Shown: positions 54,706 through 64,000 of the stretch, piece by piece
Position numbering within the stretch: position 1 is the first letter of the stretch
How the letters are laid out: every line of letters starts with the position of its first letter
NCBI RefSeq assembly: GCF_023898315.1
Contig: NC_064619.1
Location: forward strand, 305,512,150-305,576,149
Source: Schistocerca nitens
Taxonomy: Eukaryota > Arthropoda > Insecta > Orthoptera > Acrididae
Direction of reading: 5' to 3'
Length of the DNA stretch: 64,000 bases
Notes under the pieces: model-generated
The model's input: only the letters and a program-made list of their open reading frames with translations
Told to the model about the DNA's origin: nothing
Databases searched by the model: none
Translations under genes and position numbers: made by a program

Positions 54706-55619
54706 TCAGTCCTGAGATGCAGCTCTCCATGCTACTATATCCTGTGCAAGCTTCTTCATCTCCCAGTACCTGCTGCAATCTACATCCTTCTGAATCTGCT
54801 TAGTGTATTCATCTCTTGGTCTCCCTCTACGATTTTTACCCTCCACGCTGCCCTCCAATACTAAATTGATGATCCCTTGATGCCTCAGAACATGTCCTAT
54901 CAACCGATCCCTTCTTCTAGTCAAGTTGTGCCACAAACTTCTCCCCAAACCTATTCAATACTTACTCATTAGTTATGTGATCTACCCATCTAACCTTCAG
55001 CATTCTGTAGCAGCGAATTTCAAGAGCTTCTATTATCTTCTTGTCCAAACTATTTATCGTCCATGTTTCACTTCCATACATGGCTACACTCCATACAAAT
55101 ACTTTCAGAAATGACTTCCTAACACTTAAATCTATACTCGATGTTAACAAATGTCTCCTCTTCAGAAACGCTTTCCTTGCCATTGCCAGTCTACATTTTA
55201 TATCCTCTCTACTTCGACCATCATCAGTTATTTTGCTCCCCAAATAGCAAAACTCCTTTACTACTTTAAGTGTCTCATTTCCTAATCTAATTCCCTCACC
55301 ATCACCGGACTTAATTCGACTACATTCCATTATCCACGTTTTACTTTTGTTGATGTTCATCTTATATCCTCCTTTCAAGACACTGTCCATTCCATTCAAC
55401 TGCTCTTCCAAGTCCTTTGCTGTCTCTGACAGAATTACAATGTCATCGGCGAACCTCAAAGTTATTATTTCTTTTCCATGGATTTTAATACCTACTCCGA
55501 ATTTTTCTTTTGTTTCCTTCACTGCTAGCTCAATATTCAGATTAAATAACATCGGGGAGAGACTACAACCCTGTCTCACTCCTCTGCCAACCACAGCTTC
55601 CCTCTTATGTCCCTCTACT
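54706..55619 (-). pseudogene. RTE RT, catalytic palm and C-terminus (minus)
   Basis: From 55,594 leftward: VGRGVRQGCSLSPMLFNLNIE, ITLRFADDIVILSETAKDLEE with an intact FADD, VKEFCYLGSKITDDGRSRED, GSETWTINSLDKK, then HITNE and a stop at 54,962. The rest is in another frame (GRSLWHNLTRRRDRLIGHVL, GKNRRGRPRDEYTKQIQKDV, AWRAASQD). The stop and frameshift near 54,950 inactivate this copy. It is close in sequence to the fragment at 40,753-41,955, and both end at the same tail. Confidence 0.9.
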
Positions 55620-55866
55620 TATACACTCCTGGAAATGGAAAAAAGAACACATTGACACCGGTGTGTCAGACCCACCATACTTGCTCCGGACACTACGAGA
55701 GGGCTGTACAAGCAATGATCACACGCACGGCACAGCGGACACACCAGGAACCGCGGTGTTGGCCGTCGAATGGCGCTAGCTGCGCAGCATTTGTGCACCG
55801 CCGCCGTCAGTGTCAGCTAGTTTGCCGTGGCATACGGAGCTCCATCGCAGTCTTAGCACTGGTAGC

Positions 55867-56889
55867 ATGCCGCGACAGCGTGGACGTGAACCGTATGTGC
55901 AGTTGACGGACTTTGAGCGAGGACGTATAGTGGGCATGCGGGAGGCCGGGTGGACGTACCGCCGAATTGCTCAACACGTGGGGCGTGAGGTCTCCACAGT
56001 ACATCGATGTTGTCGCCAGTGGTCGGCGGAAGGTGCACGTGCCCGTCGACCTGGGACCGGACCGCAGCGATGCACGGATGCACGTCAAGACCGTAGGATC
56101 CTACGCAGTGCCGTAGGGGACCGCACCGCCACTTCCCAGCAAATTAGGGACACTGTTGCTCCTGGGGTATCGGCGAGGACCATTCGCAACCGTCTCCATG
56201 AAGCTGGGCTACGGTCCCGCACACCGTTAGGCCGTCTTCCGCTCACGCCCCAACATCGTGCAGCCCGCCTCCAGTGGTGTCGCGACAGGCGTGAATGGAG
56301 GGACGAATGGAGACGTGTCGTCTTCAGAGATGAGAGTCGCTTCTGCCTTGGTGCCAATGATGGTCGTATGCGTGTTTGGCGCCGTGCAGGTGAGCGCCAC
56401 AATCCGGACTGCATACGACCGAGGCACACAGGGCCAACACCTGGCATCATGGTGTGGGGAGCGATCTCCTACACTGGCCGTACACCACTGGTGATCGTCG
56501 AGGGGACACTGAATAGTGCACGGTACATCCAAACCGTCATCGAACCCATCGCTCTACCATTCCTAGACCGGCAAGGGAACTTGCTGTTCCAACAGGACAA
56601 TGCACGTCCGCATGTATCCCGTGCCACCCAACGTGCTCTAGAAGGTGTAAGTCAACTACCCTGGCCAGTAAGATCTCCGGATCTGTCCCCCATTGAGCAT
56701 GTTTGGGACTGGATGAAGCGTCGTCTCACGCGGTCTGCACGTCCAGCACGAACGCTGGTCCAACTGAGGCGCCAGGTGGAAATGGCATGGCAAGCCGTTC
56801 CACAGGACTACATCCAGCATCTCTACGATCGTCTCCATGGGAGAATAGCAGCCTGCATTGCTGCGAAAGGTGGATATACACTGTACTAG
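55867..56889 (+). CDS. Tc1-like transposase, full length, 340 aa
   Basis: I place the start at MPRQRGREPYVQLTDFERGR, as this begins a normal Tc1 N-terminus; an in-frame ATG also lies at 55,810. Domains: helix-turn-helix about residues 12-55 (GRIVGMREAGWTYRRIAQHV), hinge RRPGTGPQR near 60-70, second helix-turn-helix to about 120 (TSQQIRDTVAPGVSARTIRN), then the DDE core with D155 (FRDESRF), D244 (QQDNARPH) and E277 (SPDLSPIEH). There are 32 residues between D244 and E277, whereas the Tc1 copies at 11.5 and 32.3 kb have 34. The enzyme would bind its TIRs and cut and paste the element at TA in the nucleus. No stop or frameshift is present. Confidence 0.93.
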   Translation: MPRQRGREPYVQLTDFERGRIVGMREAGWTYRRIAQHVGREVSTVHRCCRQWSAEGARARRPGTGPQRCTDARQDRRILRSAVGDRTATSQQIRDTVAPGVSARTIRNRLHEAGLRSRTPLGRLPLTPQHRAARLQWCRDRREWRDEWRRVVFRDESRFCLGANDGRMRVWRRAGERHNPDCIRPRHTGPTPGIMVWGAISYTGRTPLVIVEGTLNSARYIQTVIEPIALPFLDRQGNLLFQQDNARPHVSRATQRALEGVSQLPWPVRSPDLSPIEHVWDWMKRRLTRSARPARTLVQLRRQVEMAWQAVPQDYIQHLYDRLHGRIAACIAAKGGYTLY

Positions 56890-56981
56890 TGCCGACATTG
56901 TGCATGCTCTGTTGCCTGTGTCTATGTGCCTGTGGTTCTGTCAGTGTGATCATGTGATGTATCTGACCCCAGGAATGTGTC

Positions 56982-56987
56982 AATAAA
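56982..56987 (+). promoter_or_regulatory. Polyadenylation signal AATAAA of the Tc1-like gene
   Basis: AATAAA lies 93 bases after the transposase stop and before the right TIR, a sensible position for 3' end formation. Confidence 0.6.
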
Positions 56988-57046
56988 GTTTCCCCTTCCT
57001 GGGACAATGAATTCACGGTGTTCTTATTTCAATTTCCAGGAGTGTA

Positions 57047-57890
57047 TAACTGCTGTCTGGTTTCTGTACAAATTGTAAATAGCCTTTCGCTCCCTGTATA
57101 TTAGCCCTGCCACCTTTAGAATTTGAAAGAGAGTATTCCAATCAACATTGTCAAAAGCTTTCTCTAAGTCTACAAATGCTAGAAACGTACGTTTGCCCTT
57201 CCTTACTGTAGCTTCTAAGATAAGTTGTAAGGTCAGTATTGCCCCACGTGTGCCAACATTTCTACGGAATCCAAACTGATCTTCCCCGAGATCGGCTTCT
57301 ACTAGTTTTTCCATTCGTCTGTAAAGAATTCGCGTTAGTATTTTGCAGCTGTGGCTTATTAAACTGATTGTTCGGTAATTTTCACATCTGTCAACACCTG
57401 CTTTCTTTGGGATTGGAATTATGATATTCTTCTTGAAGTCTGAGGGTATTTCGCCTGTTTCATACATCTTGCTCACAAGAGGATAGAGTTTTGTCAGGAC
57501 TGGCTCTCCCAAGGCCATCAGTAGTTCTACTGGAATGTTGTGTACTACTGTAGCCTTGTTTCGAATTAGATCTTTTAGTGCTCTGTCAAATTCTTCACGT
57601 AGTATCATATCTCCCATTTCATCTTCATCTACGTCCTATTCCATTTCCATGATATTGCCCTCAAGTACATTCCCCTTGTATAGACCCTCTATACACTCCT
57701 TCCACCTTTCTGCTTTCCCTTCTTTGCTTAGAACTGGGTTTCCATCTGCGCTCTTGATGTTCATGCAAGTTGTTCTCTTATCTCCAAAGGTCTCTTTAAT
57801 TTTCCTGTAGGCAATATCTATCTTACCCCTAGTGAGATAAGCCTCTACATCCTTACATTTGTCCTCTAGCCATCCCTGCTTAGCCATTTT
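57047..57890 (-). pseudogene. RTE RT N-terminal half and linker (minus)
   Basis: From 57,887 leftward: MAKQGWLEDKCKDVEAYLT, RGKIDIAYRKIKETFGDK, KSADGNPVLSKEGKAERWKE, a stop near 57,635, then EEFDRALKDLIRNKA, FKKNIIIPIPKKAGVDRCENYR, EDQFGFRRNVGTRGAILTL and FLAFVDLEKAFDNVDW (first catalytic Asp), up to YNLYRNQTAVI, where the Tc1-like transposon begins. The sequence beyond the transposon continues the same protein, showing simple insertion. Confidence 0.9.
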
Positions 57891-57941
57891 GCACTTCCTG
57901 TCGATATCATTTTTGAGATGTTTGTATTCCTTTTTGCATGT

Positions 57942-58633
57942 TGAAAGGAGGATACAAGATGAACGTCAACAAAAGCAAAACGAGTATAATGGAATGTAGT
58001 CGAGTTAAGTCTGGTGATGCTGAGGGAATTAGTTTAATAAATGAGACACTTAAAGTAGTAAAGGAGTTTTGCTATTTGGGGAGCAAAATAACTGATGATG
58101 GTTGAAGTAGAGAGGATATAAAAGGTAGACTGGCAATGGCAAGAAAAGCGATTCCGAAGAAGAGAAATTTGTTAACATCGAGTATAGATGTAAGTGTCAG
58201 GAAATCGTTCCTGAAAGTGTTTGTATGGAGAATAGCCATGTCTGGAAGTGAAACATGGACGATAAATAGTTTAGACAAGAAGAAATGTGGTGCTACAGAA
58301 GAATGCTGAAGATTAGATGGGTAGAACACATAAGTAATGAGGAGGTATTGAATAGAATTGGGGAGAAGAGGAGTTTATGGCACAACTTGACAAGAAGAAG
58401 GGACCGGTTGGTAGGACATGTTCTGAGGCATCAAGGGATCACAAAGTTAGCATTGGAAGGCAGTGTGGACGGTAAAAATCATAGAGGGCGACCGAGAGAT
58501 GAATACACTAAGCAAATTCAGAAGGACGTAGGTTGCAGCAAGTACTGGGAGATGAAGAAGCTTGCACAGGATAGAGTAGCATGGAGAGCTGCATCAAACC
58601 AGTCTCAGGACTGAAGACCACAACAACAACAAC
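57942..58633 (+). pseudogene. 5'-truncated RTE fragment (plus) inside the minus-strand RTE
   Basis: It begins LKGGYKMNVNKSKTSIME in broken frame, then KEFCYLGSKITDDG and a stop at 58,104, GSETWTINSLDKKK with a small deletion, then an open stretch 58,285-58,614 (RRMLKIRWVEHISNEEVLNR, GRPRDEYTKQIQKDVGCSKY, AWRAASNQSQD) and the RTE tail. The flanking minus-strand element lacks some linker codons at the junction (between INPWVTEEILNLID and KEYKHLKNDIDRK), so the insertion came with a small target deletion. Confidence 0.88.
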
Positions 58634-59440
58634 ATCAATTAAATTCAATATTTCTTCTGTTACCCAAGGATTTATTCTAGCCCACGTCTTTTTACCTGCT
58701 TGATCCTTTGCTGCCTTCACTACTTCATTCCTCAGAGCTACCCATTCTTCTTCTACTGTATTTCTTTCCCCCATTCCTGTCAATTGTTCCCTTATGCTCT
58801 CCCTGAAACTCTGTACAACCTCCGGTTTATTCAGTTTATCCAGGTCCCATCTCCTTAAATTCCCACCTTTTTGCAGTTTCTTCAGTTTTAATCTACAGAT
58901 GATAACCAATGGATTGTGGTCAGAGTCCACATCCGCCCCTGGAAATGTCTTACAATTTAATACCTGGTTCCTATATCTCTGTCTTACCATTATATAATCT
59001 ATCTGATATCTTCTAGTATCTCCAGGGGTCTTCCATGTATACATCCTTCTTTCATGATTCTTGAACCAAGTGTTTGCTATGATTAAGTTATGCTCTGGGC
59101 AAAATTCTACCAGGCGGCTTCCTCTTTCATTTCTTATACCCAATCCATAATCACCTACTATGTTTCCTTCTCTCCCTTTTGCTACTCTCGAATTTCAGTC
59201 ACCCATGACTATTAACTTTTCGTCACCCTTCACTATCTGAATAATTTCTTTTATTTCATGATAAATTTCTTCAATTTCTTCGTCATCTGCAGAGTTGGCA
59301 TATACACTTGTACTACTGTAGTAGGCGTGGCCTTCGTATCTATCTTTGCCACAATAATGCGTTCACAATGCTGTTCGTAGTAGCTTACCCGCATTCCTAT
59401 TTTCCTATTCATATATAGCTTAAGTATCAATTGGTTACTC
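58634..59440 (-). pseudogene. RTE endonuclease and linker (minus)
   Basis: From about 59,440 leftward: GMRVSYYEQHCERIIVAKID, TTVVQVYMPT (core beta-strand block), a break near 59,245-59,150, then MGIRNERGSRLVEFCPEHNL, NTWFKNHERRMYTWKTPGD, YQIDYIMVRQRYRN, DVDSDHNPLVIICRL (SDH catalytic block), and a linker ending INPWVTEEILNLI at the plus-strand insertion. The frame from 59,143 to the insertion is uninterrupted. The N-terminal endonuclease blocks (WNVRTL and the Glu block) are missing through 5' truncation. Confidence 0.88.
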
Positions 59441-61480
59441 ACCAATAGTAAGATGTGTGCGTGTTTGACGAGAAATGGTGACACCTATTGCGAATGTTGG
59501 CAGCACATGAACAGACATTAAAAATGGATGTTAATTTTCGCTAGCATTCCTGTGTGCACGTGATAGGGCTTGAAATAAAATTGTGAATATTTTTGTACTT
59601 GATCGTTATTCTGACCCACATACTTACCTTTGGAGGAGGCCTAGAGAAGATAGCAGTCATGGGAAAAGCAACGAAATGATTGAACTATACTTTTCCGAGA
59701 GATTCAGATTCTCGAGAGAGGAGATACGAATTCAAATCACAGTCCAGTAACAAATGTTTCAACGTCTGTAGTTCAATCAAGTACAAATAACATAAGAGTC
59801 CTGTTCCTTTAAATAGCTATCGGTTCATCAAATAAAATAAAACTTTCTAATGTAAGTAAGTTTACGCTGGGGACAGTATTTCTGTTTACCATGACAACCG
59901 CCTATGTCATTTCCCAACGTAAACCGGCTCTGCCCAAATGGTAATGAAGGAACGTGATGTTTAATGTGGAGTCTGAATTATAACGTCTTACTCTTGAGGT
60001 TATCAGAGGTAAAGTAAATCTGTTTGTGCCTCTTAAAAGTAAATGCCTGAACCCACGCATTGCACCTATGATAGTTCGTTCCACCAGAACATTGTGGCCA
60101 CATTTCCCAGCCCCAGCAGTATACTGTAATGGATGATATGTTTAGTTTACAAAATTAGTCACGGTGAAAAAAATGCGAGTCTATTAAATGGTTAAGTAGA
60201 AGCAAGCCTCTGACGCGGAGATTATGCTACTCTGATGTCAGAAGGATGTAAAGACTCTTCTAGGCATCATAGCCTCGATGTGAAGCCATTTTGAAATTTT
60301 CACTAGTTCAGCAAATTTCTTAGTTCGAGAAAATCCACTGTGAAGTGTCAAGTTACCAGATAATTCGATTATTACCGTCATTATTACTATCATTTTCTTC
60401 ATACCGCTGCTGGAACACATGTGCTTGAACACTATTTAATGCCTTTTGGTCATTATAGAAGTACTTACCCAAGAACAGGTTCTTTCCCTCTCTACGGTAT
60501 TCTTTTCATGTTAATATCAAACATCAGCAATTACTCATAGATTACATTAAAACTGAAGTAATTGATGAAGACGTCACTTGATATCGAAAACGCGCTGTCT
60601 TTTTTCTTTTACTTGCGCCTATAAATAGCTGTCGAATACTGCCAAACCAAAAGCCAAGTGATCTTACTGCCTTCCGAAATACGTCGCTGTCAGTTCTTCT
60701 ATATGGCTTGGTCGATGTGACCTGTTTCAAGTTGTGTATGACAGAGAGTGTTTTAGAAAATCAATTGTATTCCTTTGCAATAAAAAGAAAGATTTTCATT
60801 CTAAGCTATCCAAGTTCAAATTTTTTGCAATATTAATTCAAATTTAATATTCGCTTCTGTAATGCGGGAAAGTATTTCACAGTTGCAAAACCCGCATCCG
60901 ACCCATTGACCTTACACTTACTCGCTGACCATAAATTCTAGCTCAGAGTAACACTAGTTTAAATAATCTAATGTAGCGAAAACTGTTTTCCAGTGTCCTT
61001 TCTCACCGGAAAATACGCAATTAACTCATTTGGCTCCATAGGTACATTGTAACAGTAATTTCTGTGTGTATGGAATGCATACGGATTGTAGAATTTAGTG
61101 GTGCTCTCTCTTCCACTTCTGTATACAATATGCCTGATCTAAATGGGCCCTTTATCATTATAGGCCCTGGGCAGTGCAACATCATACTGACAACAGTAAT
61201 GTGCTTTTACTGACAACCTCACTGTTCGTTTTACCTGTTTTTGTAATCATTTAAATAAAACAACATGACCTTCCAGTGTACGTTTTTTCTCATAAGACGC
61301 ATAAAGGCAATGAAAATTGAGGCATCAGAGTGAGACCATTTATGTTGTTTACTTTTTATCCTTTTCTGTTTATGCCAACTTGAAGACACTACATTCAATT
61401 CTGTTCTCTTTACTTTGGTGCATCGACGCCCAGGTGCCTACGCAGGCACAGACAAGAGGTCCCTAATTTTAATGCCAAGC
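59441..61480. other. No gene recognised
   Basis: AT-rich sequence with short frames only. A weak B-box-like phrase (GATACGAATTCAAATC at about 59,725) may be a trace of the tRNA-like array. Nothing else is identifiable. Confidence 0.45.
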
Positions 61481-61484
61481 AGAT

Positions 61485-61800
61485 GCCACCGTGGTGGCTA
61501 CATGGCGGCAAAGTGATAAATAGCAAGACTACGAGTACGAAGATTTCGGCTTCGATCCCTGGTCAGTCCCACGAATTTTATCTCTCATTTTACACTTATT
61601 TCGCCTCGGGCAGTGTTTGTTGATGTGAAAACTGCTTAGTTGTACTGTGGCCCGAAAGCTACGTTAAACTGTAGGTTTCCCTATTAACTGTCTAGGCAGT
61701 CAACTCAACGGTCGGAAGAAAACAACGGCATACCACCTCCAACAGGACCGTGCCTATTAAAGCATTGTGGTGTTCAAACCAATCTTCTAACTGATGACTG
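61485..61800 (+). repeat. tRNA-derived SINE-like repeat
   Basis: The head is CCGTGGTGGCTACATGGCGG with TTTCGGCTTCGATCCCTGG (A- and B-box-like). A body follows with CCCGAAAGCTACGTTAAAC and, at its end, CTTCTAACTGATGAC, a phrase common at the ends of orthopteran SINE/RTE tails by my recollection. The boundaries are approximate. Confidence 0.5.
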
Positions 61801-64000
61801 CTTTACTTTACTATGGGTTCCAAAGTTAACGGTCTTCAGGTTATTAACTTTTTTGCTTTGTCATGCTGTAGCTTTGATACCAGTAAAGGTAAGTAACCGG
61901 CCGAGCACTGTCACCGTTCGATTTGTCAAGGTGTTAGACGACGATGGTGTCGACCCCAGTTACAATCTTGTTCATGGCTATGTTTCAGTGCCTTTCTGTG
62001 TATTTCAAGATATACTTTTATACACTTGGTACGCATCCACATTGATAGAGCTGTATTTAGCAACATGAATCACGTATGTTTTCCGAGCAATATATCAGAC
62101 AGTATGTCAGTGCAGCGAGATTTCGATTGTGTGTTGCGCATGGTGCAAGAAATATTTCTGTTTTGCTTGCTTCTGTGATAGGTTTCACCCCACTGAAAGC
62201 GTGCAAGGTCACGAATAGACTATCAATAATTGGAATTATGCAATAATATACTTAAAAGATGTATTTTTGCGTAATATAGCCCGATGAAAATAACTGTCAG
62301 TAGATTATATGCCTACTTGCTTATTACTCGCGCTTCTTGATGCTTTCATTAAAAAATTAAAAGAAAAATAAAAAGAAAAAGAGAGAAAGAGAGACAGAGA
62401 GAGAAAACATAAATGTATTTCAAATATCAGCTCGGTGACGCCACGTTCGTCTCGTGATGTAAAGCAAGGATAGCTGATAGGTAATATCTCGTTGTACTAG
62501 CGATATGTATGGCTACAGAGTTCTCTCTTTTCCACCTGCAAACAACCAGTACAGAATTCAGAAACAAAGTGGTAAGAACACTTATGCAGTACGCCAATTA
62601 AACACTCAGTCTTTCTTGGTTATTTTGTTAATCGTTAACAATTTTCTGTAATGCAGTAAACACCCTTGATTACTGATTTGTTACTACTACCTTTGTTATT
62701 GTTATTCGTCACCTCACAACAGCTTTCCTATCACTCATTGTTGCCGATCCACGTAACGAATGGATGAGGATGAATGGAATGTGGAATGTTTCGTCACGGG
62801 GAATATACACATTTATCTCGGTGTCTTGTGTTCAGGGTAATATGAACATCTCAGTACGAGAAGACAACAACGGGATGCTGGTGACGCAGGCAAAAATACC
62901 CAACTATTTCTGTCGACTTAACACCATGACGACAGACATATTGGCATCTCAATGTATTTTGATTATACTTCGTTAGGCTTCTTGCGATCTTCTTGTTTTA
63001 ATACCTCGTGGGAGCAGGAATAACATTTTGCTTTTTGAACACCGAGCATTAACATACAAAGATAGTAGATGGAAGGCTACAAAGAAACAATGAATCTCGT
63101 GGGTATGGATCCAGTTCATCATTAGAAGGCTAAAAAAGAGGGAAACATTACGAAAGCAATGAATACGCTGGTTAGTATACATTATTTGTATAGATTTGAA
63201 GATGAAAAAGCGCAGATCTGCACAGTGCCCGCATTTGCACTTTAGGTTCTGCCTTAATGGGCATAATTTTTAGTTTCTTCTCTTCTGAATTTTAAAGTGT
63301 ATTGATTATTATGTGGCACAGAATAATTAGTTAACTGTGTTTCTTATAGCTTCCATTCTCACCCAAATTTTTCTACATTCTCGTGTAATTCGTGAAATTC
63401 TTCTTGTATGATCACAAGACTGCACATAGATGCAATCTATTTCAGGGTGCAAAGCGTTTGTTATCTTACTTTTCGTGACAGGTGGGCAAAGTTGATTTTC
63501 CAAGACTTTTTATTGTACTGAAATAATCTTTTGTCACAAAGTAACTGGGTAAGTGGTTTACATATTTTGTGCGAAATTGTAATCGTGATCTAAGTTTATA
63601 CATCTGAATGTTTGACACAACTGGTAGGAGAAAACGCTGCATATTAACCAAACCCCGCAGCTCGTCTCCGTATCCTCCTCCGACACGAGCACGGGATTTT
63701 CCTCGCATACCACTACAGAGCTGTTCCTAGCACAATTGAGAATTGGCAACATCACCACAAAAATTTGGCAATACTGTAACAGTGCAATCACACTTAAGTA
63801 TGGTACTGAATTGACTCGCTAAATTCACTTGATATTCCCTTTCATTTAAATGACTCATGCTATATAACCCCTACGCACTGAGACAGAAAATTCAATTTTT
63901 TGGCTAAAGAAGTACTGTTCTTCACGTAAGTGACAACTTCTATTATCGTTCACGATGCGTTATGAGGCTGAGCGACCAATACCATGATGAGTGTGGCATA
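61801..64000. other. No gene recognised; purine-rich tract at 62,341-62,408
   Basis: AT-rich DNA with short frames on both strands and no recognisable domain. A GA/A-rich simple tract lies at about 62,341-62,408. Confidence 0.45.

Larger units (their letters stand above)
55624..57044 (+). mobile_element. Apparently intact Tc1-like transposon (1,421 bp)
   Basis: TIRs of 27 bp match at 25 positions: CACTCCTGGAAATGGAAAAA at the left and CACTCCTGGAAATTGAAATA reversed at the right, each followed by AGAACAC. TA is duplicated at 55,622-55,623 and 57,045-57,046. The target is RT sequence of the minus-strand RTE; the copy at about 41,000-41,040 shows the uninterrupted target (GGCAGTTATAAGAGTCGAGG). 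It carries one full transposase gene and a polyadenylation signal. Confidence 0.95.
54690..59440 (-). mobile_element. RTE non-LTR retrotransposon (minus), interrupted twice
   Basis: The 3' tail is at the left (GTTGTTGTTGTGGTCTTCAG, the reverse of ACTGAAGACCACAACAACAA). Reading leftward from about 59,440 there is an endonuclease lacking its very start, a linker, then RT and the RTE C-terminus. A Tc1-like transposon (55,624-57,044) and a plus-strand RTE fragment (57,942-58,633) split it. The 5' end is truncated near 59,410-59,440. Confidence 0.88.

Overview
The window looks like repeat-rich nuclear DNA of a large-genome insect, most likely an orthopteran such as a locust or grasshopper (inference). 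The basis is an overall AT-rich sequence, many tRNA-derived SINEs of a type I associate with Schistocerca-like genomes, degraded Tc1/mariner transposons, and RTE-, CR1/L2- and Jockey-like non-LTR retrotransposons. I found no ribosome-binding sites, operons or bacterial genes. I found no host protein-coding gene, no rRNA and no convincing functional tRNA. Almost every readable protein segment belongs to a transposable element, and most are pseudogenes.

Layout. 0.5-4.2 kb: two Jockey-like reverse transcriptase (RT) remnants and a SINE. 4.8-7.2 kb: a long-TIR MITE-like element, an old solo LTR carrying two SINEs, a Tc1 remnant and another SINE. 9.6-12.6 kb: two Tc1-like elements with recognisable terminal inverted repeats (TIRs). 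13.6-16.9 kb: two broken transposases and a 16-bp minisatellite. 16.9-21.3 kb: a Tc1-like element split by a CR1-like retrotransposon, a compound TA/CA microsatellite and a mariner-like deletion derivative. 22.3-23.6 kb: a Tc1-like element with a SINE in it. 25.5-26.3 kb: a fold-back structure made of two opposed transposase 3' halves. 27.3-31 kb: a deleted Tc1, SINEs and a retrotransposon tail. 31.1-39.4 kb: a CR1-like element with a Tc1 inside its ORF1, followed by an RTE-like element whose leader appears to be split by a Jockey-like insertion.

40.3-43.1 kb: a decayed array of about 130-bp units with tRNA B-box-like motifs, interrupted by a young 5'-truncated RTE insertion and a SINE, both with target-site duplications. 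45.2-53.9 kb: a complete LTR element of about 8.7 kb with two 577-bp LTRs and a broken gag but no recognisable pol. A solo LTR of another family sits inside its gag. 54.7-59.4 kb: an RTE element on the minus strand, interrupted by an apparently intact Tc1-like transposon (55,624-57,044, 340-aa transposase) and by a second RTE fragment on the plus strand. 59.4-64 kb: mostly unrecognised AT-rich DNA.

There is no cooperating gene system here. The content is a layered record of insertions, and the junctions give their relative order. The most notable items are the intact Tc1-like element with unusual catalytic spacing, the gag-only LTR element, the fold-back transposase structure, the tRNA-like tandem array, and a CR1-like family seen as two copies with complementary deletions.
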